64,000 nucleotides of DNA from Pseudocalidococcus azoricus BACA0444 (GTDB taxonomy: Bacteria; Cyanobacteriota; Cyanobacteriia; Thermosynechococcales; Thermosynechococcaceae). The notes under the pieces were generated by a model. It saw only the letters and a list, made by a program, of their open reading frames with translations. It made no database searches and had not been told where the DNA came from. A program made the translations under genes and the position numbers. Every line of letters begins with the position of its first letter. The stretch's first letter is position 1. The stretch is taken from NCBI RefSeq assembly GCF_031729055.1, contig NZ_JAVMIP010000012.1:1-64000 (forward strand), read 5' to 3'. This document shows, in pieces, positions 1 through 10,045 of the stretch.

Positions 1-390
1 GATCGCCTAATTGTCAAACCTTATTTGAGTGGAAATAGTCAGAATACTATTCAGTATATCAAAGGGATAAAGGCGATTCATCCCAATCGGAAAATCATTG
101 TGATTTGGGATGGTGCAGCATATCATGACAGTGATAATTTCCGTAAATATTTACATCAAGTCAATGGAAATAAGCCAGAACAAGAATGGCCGATTTACTG
201 CATCAAATTAGCTCCATAAGCACCGGAACAAAATCCGATTGAAGCAGTGTGGCTGCAAGTTAAAAACTTCTTAAGGAAGGTGTGGCACTTATTGAAGACG
301 TTTAAAATTACAAAATATCTATTTGAACTGTTTTTAAGTCATTTTGTTCTCCATTCTTCTCATCTGACTATGTATGGTATTTTCTCATGA
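1..390 (+). pseudogene. IS630-family transposase, C-terminal remnant with internal stop
   Basis: Frame 1 is open from the first base and reads the C-terminal half of an IS630/Tc1-type DDE transposase. Visible landmarks are the second catalytic Asp in VIWDGAAYH and the C-terminal APEQNPIEAVW signature, which carries the last acidic residue. A TAA at 217-219 splits the two, exactly where the family normally has an aromatic residue (PYxPExNPIE), so a single base change probably killed the gene. The frame then runs to a TGA at 388-390. The N-terminal half lies outside the window. It cannot make a full transposase as written unless the stop is read through. Confidence 0.8.
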
Positions 391-681
391 ATAATTACTG
401 TTTGCTATATATAATTTTCATAAAATGCCAAATACCGGTTTTATTAAGAACTATCTTACGATGTGGTTTCCGAAACTAGGGTCAAGCATCTGAGTTTGAA
501 ACTATGATGTTTAAGTTCTCAGTTCCTATTTCAGGTTTGGACTCTTAGGTTCGGAGCATTGCTAAGGCTGATATCTGGAAAACAAATTTTAAAGATGGTT
601 TTTATCCGATTCTTCACCCATCAAATTAGAGCCATGACCAAACTCAGGGGAGAATATCTAGGGATGAACTGAGGAGAATCT
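391..681. other. AT-rich spacer before murG
   Basis: No convincing gene is seen here. The spacer is AT-rich downstream of the transposase remnant and ends in a good ribosome binding site, GAGGAGAA at 671-678, just ahead of the murG GTG start. Confidence 0.5.
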
Positions 682-1764
682 GTGCCAAAACTTTTAATTG
701 CTGCTAGCGGAACGGGTGGCCATTTATTTCCGGCTTTAGCGGTTGCCCAGGCCCTGACCGATTATGAAATTACTTGGCTGGGTGTCCCCGACCGCCTGGA
801 GAATGAGTTAATCCCAGGCCATTTCCCCTTAATCACCATCAAAATGGGTGGATTTCAAAGCCGCAACCCCCTTAGTAAAGTTAAACCCATCGTCCAGTTG
901 CTCAAAGCCATTCGGCAAACCCGGAAAATTGTGAAAACCGGAAACTATGTGGGTGTGTTTACCACAGGCGGCTATATTTCATCCCCAGCAATTCTAGCGG
1001 CTCGGAGTTTAGGGCTACCGGCCATTCTCCATGATTCCAATGCTCTCCCCGGAAAAGTCACCCGTTGGTTAACGCCTTGGTGTTCAACTGTGGCAGTGGG
1101 GATGGATGAAGCGGCCAAACGACTCAAGCAGGGTCAATCCAAAACTCCGATTAAAATCACTGGAACCCCTGTCCGCCCAGAGTTTTTGTATCGGACCACT
1201 AACTCAATGAGCCTCCAAATTGAGGATGTCAAAATTCCTGAGGATGTCACCTTAATTGTTGCGATGGGGGGCAGTCAAGGGGCTGTGGGCTTAAACCAGT
1301 TAGTTCGCGGTGCAGTCAGGGCCTGGTTACAGCGGGGGGCCTGGGTGGTGCATTTAACGGGCAGTAATGATCCCGAGGCCCAGGCCATACAGCATCCGCA
1401 TTATTTAAGTCTGCAGTTCTATCACGATATGGCTCCTCTCTTGCAGCGGGCCAACTTAGCCATTAGTCGGTCAGGGGCTAGTGCTTTAACCGAATTAGCG
1501 ATCACCGCAACCCCGAGTATTTTGATTCCCTACCCCTTTGCCGCCGAGGATCATCAATGGTTTAACGCCCAAGTCTTTGCCCAGGCCGGGGCCGCCTATA
1601 CCCATCGGCAACAGGAGCTAACCAGCGCGCAATTGCAAGAAATTGTTTTAGATTTGCTCAAACATCCAGCCAAGCTAGAAAAAATGTCCAGCCAAGCTCA
1701 GTCTTTAGCCGTTCCCGATAGTGTGGATCAACTCGTGAGCCTGATTAGAAGTCAGTGTACTTAA
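682..1764 (+). CDS. murG: MurG, UDP-GlcNAc:lipid I N-acetylglucosaminyltransferase
   Basis: MurG transfers GlcNAc from UDP-GlcNAc to lipid I on the inner face of the cytoplasmic membrane, giving lipid II for peptidoglycan. The 360-residue protein has the N-terminal glycine loop GTGGHLFP (residues 10-17), HDSNALPG (about 117-124), the second glycine loop GGSQGA (about 196-201) and the nucleotide-sugar site around SRSGASALTELA with a downstream PFAAEDHQ. This is the GT28 two-Rossmann arrangement and the length is normal. The start is GTG with GAGGAGAA a few bases upstream. The next gene starts 4 bases after the stop, suggesting co-transcription. Confidence 0.97.
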   Translation: MPKLLIAASGTGGHLFPALAVAQALTDYEITWLGVPDRLENELIPGHFPLITIKMGGFQSRNPLSKVKPIVQLLKAIRQTRKIVKTGNYVGVFTTGGYISSPAILAARSLGLPAILHDSNALPGKVTRWLTPWCSTVAVGMDEAAKRLKQGQSKTPIKITGTPVRPEFLYRTTNSMSLQIEDVKIPEDVTLIVAMGGSQGAVGLNQLVRGAVRAWLQRGAWVVHLTGSNDPEAQAIQHPHYLSLQFYHDMAPLLQRANLAISRSGASALTELAITATPSILIPYPFAAEDHQWFNAQVFAQAGAAYTHRQQELTSAQLQEIVLDLLKHPAKLEKMSSQAQSLAVPDSVDQLVSLIRSQCT

Positions 1765-1768
1765 GCGA

Positions 1769-2410
1769 ATGAATTATTGCGATTGGCGACAGGACATTTT
1801 TGATACGCCGCCCAAGATTAACCCTCTAGTTTGGGAATTGCGAGATGAAACCTACTGCCTCTCCCCAGGCCAAACCTTAGACTTCATTGACCAGGCCCTA
1901 GTTGACCCAGAAATTCCTCAGCTTTTTACCAAAGAGCAAATTGGGATTGGCTTACAACTTCTGTTTTCTAACGCCTGTGGTAATGCTGTTTTCAGTTACT
2001 TAGAAACCCCGGATCATCAGCGCAAGGTCACAGCCATAGAAAACCTTAAATATCTTTATCAAAACTACTTTAATCCCCTCTGCCAGGCCCCGCTTAAATG
2101 GATTGGCCATGATCTGGATGATGGCCCCATTGGTTACCTTTGCTATATGTTCTGGGATATTTTTGTCCTGTACCCCGGCCATCAAAGCATCAGTGTAGAA
2201 ATGACGGATGCTGCCCTAACAGTTATGGCAGAAGCCTTATGTTTTAAAAATGATCAGGTGATTGTTTCAGCCCTTCATGGCCTGGGACATTGGGTGAATT
2301 ACGCTTCTAAAGCACAAGAGATCATTCATCAATGGCAACTGCAACCTACGACTGAAAATCAGGCCGTTTTAATCTACGCCCACCAGGCCTGGAGTGGTTG
2401 TGTCCAGTAG
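1769..2410 (+). CDS. Conserved hypothetical protein downstream of murG
   Basis: A 213-residue soluble protein I do not recognise. It has no signal peptide or membrane segment and is predicted mostly helical. Two features stand out: an acidic, aromatic central stretch (GHDLDDGPIGYLCYMFWD) and a histidine-rich helix ALHGLGHWVNY (about 173-183), near a region that resembles a HEAT-like repeat. It starts 4 bases after the murG stop, so it is probably translated from the same message. That linkage alone does not show a role in the cell wall. It is clearly a real gene by length, spacing and neighbour-like codon use. Confidence 0.75.
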   Translation: MNYCDWRQDIFDTPPKINPLVWELRDETYCLSPGQTLDFIDQALVDPEIPQLFTKEQIGIGLQLLFSNACGNAVFSYLETPDHQRKVTAIENLKYLYQNYFNPLCQAPLKWIGHDLDDGPIGYLCYMFWDIFVLYPGHQSISVEMTDAALTVMAEALCFKNDQVIVSALHGLGHWVNYASKAQEIIHQWQLQPTTENQAVLIYAHQAWSGCVQ

Positions 2411-2426
2411 TCATTGCTCTGCCTTT

Positions 2427-3179
2427 TTAGATTAAACTCTGACAAAGTTCACGGATATTGATCACTTCTCCAATCACAATTAAAGTCGGTTTTTTCGTAT
2501 TTTCCAGGCCCTCAAACTCTGCCCCCAAGGTTGTGATGATAATTTTTTCTTCGGGTTGGGTTCCGGCTTGAATTAAGGCCATGGGTGTATTAGGGTCTCG
2601 CCCTGCAGTTAACAAGGCCTGGCGAATTTGACTCAGGTTGTGCAGCCCCATATAAATCACGATCGTATCGGCAGCATGGGCCACCGCTTCCCAATTCACG
2701 TCCGGTTGATATTTCCCCGCCCCTTCATGGCCCGTCACCAACAGTACGGATGAACTTAGTTCCCGATGGGTCAGGGGAATATTTAACTTCGCTGGCACGG
2801 CAATTCCACTGGTCACGCCCGGTACAACCTCCACCGGAACTTTGGCCTGGGTTAAGGCGATCAACTCCTCCCCCCCCCGCCCAAAAATAAACGGATCGCC
2901 CCCCTTCAGTCGCACCACAATGGCGTGCTCCTGGGCCTGGTCAATCAGCAATTGAATTATTTCCTCTTGGTTTAAGGAGTGATTCCCCCGGCGTTTCCCC
3001 ACATGGATCAGTTCTGCATTGGGGTTAATTAGCCTAAAAATCTCTGGGCTGATCAGGGCATCATACAAAACCACATCGGCACATTCTAAAAGGGTCTTAC
3101 CCCGCACCGTTAACAGGCCCGGATCTCCAGGCCCCGCACCCACTAAATAGACTTTACCAACCGTAGAACTTTCACCCAT
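2427..3179 (-). CDS. cobA: Uroporphyrinogen-III C-methyltransferase (SUMT)
   Basis: CobA uses two S-adenosylmethionines to methylate uroporphyrinogen III at C2 and C7, making precorrin-2, the branch point to siroheme and cobalamin. The 250-residue protein shows the tetrapyrrole methyltransferase signatures: VGAGPGDPGLL near the N-terminus, the LKGGDPFIFGRGGEE motif (about 95-110) and GVTSGIAVPA. It is the stand-alone form with no CysG-type dehydrogenase domain and no HemD fusion. It begins 2 bases after the stop of the sirohydrochlorin chelatase gene on the same strand, so the two are almost certainly one operon for siroheme synthesis. Confidence 0.95.
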   Translation of the reverse strand: MGESSTVGKVYLVGAGPGDPGLLTVRGKTLLECADVVLYDALISPEIFRLINPNAELIHVGKRRGNHSLNQEEIIQLLIDQAQEHAIVVRLKGGDPFIFGRGGEELIALTQAKVPVEVVPGVTSGIAVPAKLNIPLTHRELSSSVLLVTGHEGAGKYQPDVNWEAVAHAADTIVIYMGLHNLSQIRQALLTAGRDPNTPMALIQAGTQPEEKIIITTLGAEFEGLENTKKPTLIVIGEVINIRELCQSLI

Positions 3180-3181
3180 AA

Positions 3182-3904
3182 TTAATTAGAGCTTAAAACA
3201 AGAGTCTCGGAAAATCCCAGGCCATCCTGAACCAGATTGACTAATTCCGGGCCTGGGCGTAAACAATCGGTCAAATGCAGCTTTAACTGGGGATAGTCTT
3301 GATTCAGATCTTGTACCTGTTGAGTGATCAATTCCAAAAGTTTGCCTGCAAAAAGCAGATAGGGAAAAATTCTCATCTCGGTTATTTCTTGAGACACCCA
3401 CTGCTCAATGGCTGCTTTAAGGCTTTCCGGTTTTGTCCAATAGGCCGGGATGGCCCCCAGTTCTCCAGCCAGATGATCAATCCAGGCCATCGCCTCTGGC
3501 CGCCGACTCCCATGGCCCAAAAATACCCAGGCCTGGTTTGCCTTCAGGATGGATTGCAAGAGTGGCATTAAACCCGGTTGTTGGCCTAGGTAAGGCAGCA
3601 AGGTAATCGGTAACGGACTGCGGGCCTGGGCAGTTTTGACCGCGGCAGGCACATCTTCACAGACATGAATACCGGGCAATAAAAATAATGGGAATACGTT
3701 AATGGCCGGGTAGCCGCAAATTTGGGCCTGGTCACTAAACTGCTGGATCTGTTCTGCCAAAGAAATCTCCGTTGCCTCTAGCATTCCACCTTCAATTAAG
3801 GCTGCTGGACAAGATGACCGTAATTGCCGTAATAGCTCTGTTAGTTCCAGGCCTGGCCTGGGGTCGCGGCTTCCATGAATCACTAAAAAAGTAGCAGTGG
3901 ACAT
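3182..3904 (-). CDS. Sirohydrochlorin chelatase, CbiX/SirB type
   Basis: This enzyme inserts Fe2+ (siroheme) or Co2+ (cobalamin) into sirohydrochlorin. The 240-residue protein is the long form with two fused CbiX repeats. The first half has IHGSRDPRPG (from residue 9) and the second metal-ligand region LLPGIHVCEDVP (about 76-87). The second half repeats GHGSRRPEA (about 130). Only the first half keeps both histidines, so it is likely the catalytic one. The gene lies directly upstream of cobA with a 2-base gap, which favours the ferrochelatase role in siroheme synthesis. Which metal is used cannot be decided from sequence. Confidence 0.88.
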   Translation of the reverse strand: MSTATFLVIHGSRDPRPGLELTELLRQLRSSCPAALIEGGMLEATEISLAEQIQQFSDQAQICGYPAINVFPLFLLPGIHVCEDVPAAVKTAQARSPLPITLLPYLGQQPGLMPLLQSILKANQAWVFLGHGSRRPEAMAWIDHLAGELGAIPAYWTKPESLKAAIEQWVSQEITEMRIFPYLLFAGKLLELITQQVQDLNQDYPQLKLHLTDCLRPGPELVNLVQDGLGFSETLVLSSN

Positions 3905-4045
3905 TAATGCCTAGAGGTAGTCTGAAGTAGGGCGATTATAACAATCCGTTTTAACTCCTGCCAGTCATCTTTTGGGTCAACGAAGACTTGAGCAGCACCC
4001 GCAGCGCAGCCGCAATTTAATTAACAAGCTCGACTGGTGAGGAGA

Positions 4046-4651
4046 TTAAACAATATCGCTGTACTCATCTAGCAACGCAATTAAATCCTGCAATCGCTCA
4101 CGATTTATGTTGGTGGGGTCAAGTTGGAATCGAAAGAGCGCAGCAAAGCATTGACCTTGGAGAGTAGCTCGCCTAGCCGCGCATAGTCTTTCTCGATTTG
4201 CTCGTTCTCTTTCTTGATCCGCTCGGTTTCGTTCTTGACTTGCAAGCTCTCGTTCTCGATTTGCTCGGTTTCGTTCTTGACTTGCAAACTCTCGGTCTTG
4301 ATTTGCTCGATTTCTTTCTTGATTTGCAAGCTCTCGTTCTCTAGCTGCAAGCTCTCGATCTGATTCTGCTGCACGATCCTGTCGTATTTTGCGTTCTCTA
4401 GCTGCAAGCTCTCGGTTTCTTGCTTCAGTCTCACGATTTCTTCCTCGATGGAGAGTGTACCACTCAAGGCCGAGATTAGCCACCAAAGCCAATGCGGCCG
4501 CCACAAAGGTTGCAAAACTCCATTGGAGGTAGGTGAGGGGGAAGAATGGGAGGGGGATGGATTCGGTGTTTCCATAGAACCTCAAAAGTGCGGCTAAGGC
4601 AAAGAGAAACGTGGCTAAGGAGCGGGGCAGGACTTGGAGGAAACTAACCAC
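4046..4651 (-). CDS. Membrane-anchored coiled-coil protein with 14-residue repeats
   Basis: A 201-residue protein of unknown function. Two hydrophobic segments lie near the N-terminus (about residues 8-25 and 42-62). They are followed by a long Arg/Glu-rich helix made of 14-residue units such as ELANQERNRANQDR, typical of a charged coiled coil, and a short C-terminal helix (ERLQDLIALLDEY). I prefer this frame because it has membrane segments, ends in a plausible C-terminal domain, and resembles ARERELANQER proteins common in cyanobacteria. A second open frame (4105-4575, 156 residues) also encodes a coiled coil, so the choice is not certain. It lies just downstream of thiC. Confidence 0.6.
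   Translation of the reverse strand: MVSFLQVLPRSLATFLFALAALLRFYGNTESIPLPFFPLTYLQWSFATFVAAALALVANLGLEWYTLHRGRNRETEARNRELAARERKIRQDRAAESDRELAARERELANQERNRANQDREFASQERNRANRERELASQERNRADQERERANRERLCAARRATLQGQCFAALFRFQLDPTNINRERLQDLIALLDEYSDIV
4221..4346. repeat. Three tandem 42-bp units inside the coiled-coil gene
   Basis: Units at 4221-4262, 4263-4304 and 4305-4346 begin GCTCGGTTTCGTTCTTGA (the third is more diverged), with half units on both sides. Each is 14 codons, that is two heptads, so copy-number changes would keep both the reading frame and the heptad register. The unit encodes ELASQERNRADQER-like residues in one frame and ESLQVKNETEQI-like residues in another. Confidence 0.85.
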
Positions 4652-4671
4652 AATCCCACCCCAACTCTAGC

Positions 4672-6168
<1,497 letters not shown>

Positions 6169-6485
6169 GTCCTTGATTTTATCATTTCTCCTTAGATCAT
6201 AAATTCCGCCCCCAGGCCTGGAGACTTTTTTTTATTAAATTTATTTCTATTGAAAATTATCAAAATGGGACATAACGTTACTTTTCCTCATAGGGTTTGG
6301 GAGTGACAATTACCCAACCTTGGTTGTGCTCAATAGGTATGCCTGCAAAATTGTTATGGTTTCCGAACGATAGTCATTACCCTTAAGAAGGTAGCATCAG
6401 CCTTTTTGAAACCCTACGAGGCAACAGTTTTGAGTGTCTCATTTGGGCAAAAATAACGATATAAGGCTCGGCAAAGACTTCTGAC

Positions 6486-6602
6486 TATAGGGTTACGCAG
6501 GTTGTTCTAAGTGAATCAAAATTCTCGCGAAGCTTTGGGAATATTTACACCGCCTTGACCCACAAGCATTTTCTAACTTGTCCGCACCTAAATCTTATAT
6601 AG
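6486..6602 (+). mobile_element. MITE-like repeat, copy A (diverged)
   Basis: The left end TATAGGGTTACGCAGGTTGTTCT matches the other copies in this window, and the block AAGCATTTTCTAACTTGTC plus CCTAAAT matches their right half. The right terminal repeat is eroded to TTATATA. This is the most diverged of the near-complete copies. Confidence 0.65.
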
Positions 6603-6767
6603 ATCGGTCAGACCATCACATCCAAAAAAGCTACCGATTTATTCAATCTTGCCTAGGTATTAGTTTAGATGCTGAATAACAATCCCAGGCCTTTGGGACA
6701 TGGTAGATTGTTTTTGTTAATGTGGGTAGGAGGTCAGTCTAAACAGTAATTTCCCCTTCCTAACCAT

Positions 6768-6822
6768 ACATAACCTTGGTATTACTCAAGCCTGAGTTTC
6801 CATCTCTTAACATAACCTTGGT
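6768..6822. promoter_or_regulatory. Paired direct repeats ACATAACCTTGGT upstream of the Crp-family gene
   Basis: ACATAACCTTGGT occurs at 6768-6780 and again at 6810-6822. The starts are 42 bases apart, close to four helical turns, so both copies face the same side of the DNA. The second copy ends about 67 bases before the regulator's ATG. Such spacing suggests a binding site, perhaps for autoregulation. This is inference. Confidence 0.4.
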
Positions 6823-6889
6823 GTTTTGATTAACTTAGCTTTACAGAACCAGCTTAAAGTATTGGGGAATACTCCTAGGCACCACCAAT

Positions 6890-7552
6890 ATGCCGAATTA
6901 CACTCCCTCTCACTCCTTTGCAGATTCCCACATAGAATCTCTGGAAGCAATTTATCGGCATCAAGTCAGCACCAGTCCCCTCCCCCCTAAGTTACATAAT
7001 TTTGCTGCAGGTGATTGTATTTGGCTGCACCCTGAGCGAATTTGGGTTGTTGGTCAGGGAATTGTCCAGTTAAATTTGCTCCACCCCAGTGGCGATGAAG
7101 TGATTTTAGGGTTGGCGGGGCCGGGGATGCCCTTTGGTTCAGCTTTAACCACATTGGAAGCCTACCAGGCCCGGGCGTTGACGGCGGTTGAATTGATGTC
7201 TTTTACCTTGACCGAAGTTGAGTCTTCCCCCAATCTAAACCAGAGTCTATTTCGGGGTTTGAGTCGGCGGTTGCGGCAAGTGGAAGCCATCCTAGCCATT
7301 TCTAGCCATCGCCGGATTGAGGATCGCTTGCGGCATCTATTATTTTTACTCCGGCAAGAAGTGGGACATCCCCATCCCCAAGGGCATCGTTTAGCAGTCC
7401 GCCTGACTCACCAACAGTTAGCCAGTGCCATTGGGACGAGTCGGGTGACTATCACCAGGCTATTGGGAAAACTGCGGGAAGAAAATTGGCTCAAGCTTGA
7501 TCGGGATCGACACCTGATTCTGACCCCGGCACTTGCCCCCTTAAGCCTCTGA
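6890..7552 (+). CDS. Crp/Fnr-family transcriptional regulator, NtcA/CysR-like
   Basis: A 220-residue regulator. The N-terminal beta-roll (about 35-115) includes VGQGIVQLNLLHPSGDEVILGL. It is joined by a long dimer helix (FRGLSRRLRQVEAILAI) to a C-terminal winged helix whose recognition part is LTHQQLASAIGTSRVTITRLLG (about 174-195). That helix resembles NtcA and CysR. The cAMP pocket residues of true CRP (the GE...R-S/T phosphate-binding cassette) are not present, so cAMP is unlikely as ligand. It is too diverged in the N-terminal half to be NtcA itself. Direct repeats upstream suggest autoregulation. Confidence 0.88.
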   Translation: MPNYTPSHSFADSHIESLEAIYRHQVSTSPLPPKLHNFAAGDCIWLHPERIWVVGQGIVQLNLLHPSGDEVILGLAGPGMPFGSALTTLEAYQARALTAVELMSFTLTEVESSPNLNQSLFRGLSRRLRQVEAILAISSHRRIEDRLRHLLFLLRQEVGHPHPQGHRLAVRLTHQQLASAIGTSRVTITRLLGKLREENWLKLDRDRHLILTPALAPLSL

Positions 7553-7562
7553 TGTTTGGGGT

Positions 7563-8699
7563 TTAACGGCGTTGGGCCTGGATCAGTAGCAATATTCCAA
7601 TCAAACCCAGGCCAATTTTGGGAGACCAACTGGCGACAAAAGGTGACAAAATCCCCCCCTGGCCAAAGGAGATAGTCACAAAGGAAACCAGATAGTAACT
7701 AAAAATCACGGCTACGCTCAGGCCAAAGGCCCAGGCATTATTACTACGAGGTGAGTTAATTCCCAATACTGATCCAATTAAGGCTAAAAGAAGGCATACC
7801 CAAGGAAGAGAGCGTTTTTCTTGGAGTTGCACCCGCCAAGTCCGAATTCGCTTTTGATCACCACTTTGGAGCAAGATGCCCAGAAAATCCTTGACCTCCC
7901 CACTACTCATAAACTCCGGTGTGCGAATTTCCTGGGCTAATTCGAGAGGGGTGCGGCGATAGGTGAAGGCTTGATGGGTAAAGGGGACAACCTCTTGATA
8001 GGCTTGGTTCCCATCCAGAAGGTAGCGCGTGCCATTGCTCAATTTCCAGGCCCGTTCTGGCTCGAACCACTCGGCCGACTCAGCGGCGATAATTTCAGAC
8101 AATAGTCCCTGGCCAAAATTTAATATGGTCACCCCCTGCATCACCTGTCCATCAAATTCCTGGGCAAAGAAAATCTGCTGAAGATAGCGTTGGGCAAATT
8201 CCCGATAGAAAATGTTCCGTTCTTGAAAGGGCGTAACGGGCTGGTCAATTCCCGCTTTTAGCCTCAGATAGGCCTGGTAACTACTGGCTGGGACCACATA
8301 CTCATTTAAGGCCCAGGTACTCGTCATTGCCACCAGACCCGCCAACAGGGCCGGAACTACTAAACGCCTCGCCCCAATCCCCACACTTTTGCAGGCAATA
8401 ATTTCACTGCGGCGCGAGAGCCGACTGTAGGCCATAAGAGTGCCAAATAAAATTGCCATCGGAATCCCCAAGACAATAAAACTGGGGAGCCGCAGCAGAA
8501 ACACTTGCCCAGCCTCAGCCACCCCCAGGCCAGAATCGAGGACACGCCGAATTAGTTCAAAAACAGTCCCAATCACCGCCGCAATAATCGTAAAGATACC
8601 CAGGCCCCAAATAAACGGAGCAATCATTTCCAGGAGCAAATAACGATCTAAAACCGGCAGCGAAATTGGTAGCCAAGGGCGAGTTGGGGCAACAGCCAC
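7563..8699 (-). CDS. LptF/LptG (YjgP/YjgQ) family lipopolysaccharide export permease
   Basis: A 378-residue inner-membrane protein of the LptF/G family, which with LptB extracts lipopolysaccharide from the membrane for transport to the outer membrane. Three membrane helices lie at about 27-50, 66-90 and 112-130. Then comes a large periplasmic domain (about 140-270, beta-jellyroll in known structures) and three C-terminal helices (about 297-375). Cyanobacteria usually have a single gene of this type. Its start lies 2 bases after the stop of the TldE-like gene, so the two are likely co-transcribed. It converges on the Crp-family gene. Confidence 0.9.
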   Translation of the reverse strand: MAVAPTRPWLPISLPVLDRYLLLEMIAPFIWGLGIFTIIAAVIGTVFELIRRVLDSGLGVAEAGQVFLLRLPSFIVLGIPMAILFGTLMAYSRLSRRSEIIACKSVGIGARRLVVPALLAGLVAMTSTWALNEYVVPASSYQAYLRLKAGIDQPVTPFQERNIFYREFAQRYLQQIFFAQEFDGQVMQGVTILNFGQGLLSEIIAAESAEWFEPERAWKLSNGTRYLLDGNQAYQEVVPFTHQAFTYRRTPLELAQEIRTPEFMSSGEVKDFLGILLQSGDQKRIRTWRVQLQEKRSLPWVCLLLALIGSVLGINSPRSNNAWAFGLSVAVIFSYYLVSFVTISFGQGGILSPFVASWSPKIGLGLIGILLLIQAQRR

Positions 8700-8701
8700 A
8701 T

Positions 8702-10045
8702 TTATTCTCCAGTAATGGCTAATCCGTCCACCCAGACAAGGGGGCAGAAACCACCTTGGGTAAATTGCGCAACCGGATCAAGGTGAACAATCTGTTTCAG
8801 GACGGCCCGAAAATCCCCCGCTACCGTAGCCGACTCGATACTAATTCTTTCACCGTTCTTCAGTAACCAGCCATCAAAGGGCAAAGAAAATGATCCTTGT
8901 AAAGCCTTCACCCCAGCATGGAGAGCATGGAGATCATCCACATAGACGACCCCGTCCACAGTTGCCAAATTATAACTGGAGTTAGCCTCCCGACCGGGCG
9001 AGACATCATAGAAATGGCTACTCACTGTTACTTTTGCCCCCATATTGGCATGGCCTGTAGGTTGGGCTTGGAGGCGTTTGGCGGTTCCGGCACTGTGGAG
9101 TAATCCGGTTAAAATTCCCTGCTCAATTAAGGGGGTGCGTTGGGTCGGTGTTCCTTCTCCATCAAAGGTTGTAGCCCCAATATGCTCAGGGTGACGGGCA
9201 TCATCAAAGACATTTAATTCTGGAACGGCGAGGGCCAGGCCAAGGGAGTCGGGGGTGGAAAGGCTTTGGCCATCTAAAATACTTTGGGCGTTAAACAGGT
9301 TGGAAAATGCCGAGAGGAGACTTAAAAACGCTTCCGGAGAAAAGATGACGGGATAGTGGCCCGAAGCAATGGGTTGGTAGTCTAAATGGCTGGTGGTTTT
9401 TTCTATGGTTTCGGCAATACAACTGGCAATATCCAGGTCTTCCAGGCCATAGCTGAGACGAAAGGCTCCGGCACTGCGGGGTTTCCGACCGGCCACATCG
9501 GTTTTGCTATAGAGATAAATGGAGGTGTAGGTTCCCCCCTCTTGGCGCATGGCTCCCTCACTGTTGAGATAAAACCGCGAGATACCCCGTTGGGATAGTC
9601 CGTTATAGGGCACACTACTGATGGCCGGGTGAGCTTCAATGACGGCTTGTTCAGCAGCGACCAGTTTTTGAACTAATTCACTGGCGGGGGCGGGAGTGAC
9701 TGGAGGAAGGTCAATGGGGGCTACAGGGGCCTGGGCCTGGGGACTGAAGTCGGGAATATGTTCTGTAACCCCAAAATGACTGGCATCGCGGGCCATTCCC
9801 AAGGCTAACTCCAAACCCCGCCGATCCAAATCCGTTGTACTGGTTACCCCCATTTGTCCCTGCTGATTCCAAACCCGCACCGTAATCCCTGAGCGTTGGG
9901 AAGCTTTGACCTGCTTGGGCTGGCCATTTTGAACTTGTACAGAGACCTCATCTATCTGAGAGCCACCGAGATCATATTTGTGAAGGCCCAATTGCTGGGC
10001 GGTTGTCTCCACAAGGGTCATTAAGCTGCTGACATCGGTAGTCAT
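8702..10045 (-). CDS. pmbA: TldE/PmbA-family protein of the TldD-TldE protease
   Basis: The family partners TldD in a metalloprotease that trims peptides such as microcin precursors and degrades unfolded peptides. The 447-residue protein has the family layout: an N-terminal mixed domain with RSGITVRVWNQQGQMGVTS, and a C-terminal beta region with GEGTPTQRTPLIEQGILTG and GHANMGAK. I see no HExxxH-type zinc motif, which marks it as the TldE (PmbA) rather than the TldD subunit. I chose the ATG at 10045. The frame is open 16 codons further upstream, but that part is not family-like. tldD is not in this window. Confidence 0.88.
   Translation of the reverse strand: MTTDVSSLMTLVETTAQQLGLHKYDLGGSQIDEVSVQVQNGQPKQVKASQRSGITVRVWNQQGQMGVTSTTDLDRRGLELALGMARDASHFGVTEHIPDFSPQAQAPVAPIDLPPVTPAPASELVQKLVAAEQAVIEAHPAISSVPYNGLSQRGISRFYLNSEGAMRQEGGTYTSIYLYSKTDVAGRKPRSAGAFRLSYGLEDLDIASCIAETIEKTTSHLDYQPIASGHYPVIFSPEAFLSLLSAFSNLFNAQSILDGQSLSTPDSLGLALAVPELNVFDDARHPEHIGATTFDGEGTPTQRTPLIEQGILTGLLHSAGTAKRLQAQPTGHANMGAKVTVSSHFYDVSPGREANSSYNLATVDGVVYVDDLHALHAGVKALQGSFSLPFDGWLLKNGERISIESATVAGDFRAVLKQIVHLDPVAQFTQGGFCPLVWVDGLAITGE

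Larger units (their letters stand above)
6181..6889. other. Gene-free spacer between thiC and the Crp-family gene
   Basis: About 700 bases without a convincing reading frame. It holds the thiC promoter region, a diverged MITE copy (6486-6602) and a pair of 13-base direct repeats (6768-6822) close to the downstream regulator gene. Confidence 0.6.

Noticed and set aside
4105..4575. 156-codon second frame in the coiled-coil gene
   Set aside because: Not annotated as a gene because the other frame has membrane segments and a better C-terminus. It is kept as a finding rather than a feature.
6890..7552. Calling the Crp-family gene ntcA
   Set aside because: Only the recognition helix resembles NtcA. 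The N-terminal half lacks the strongly conserved NtcA sequence.
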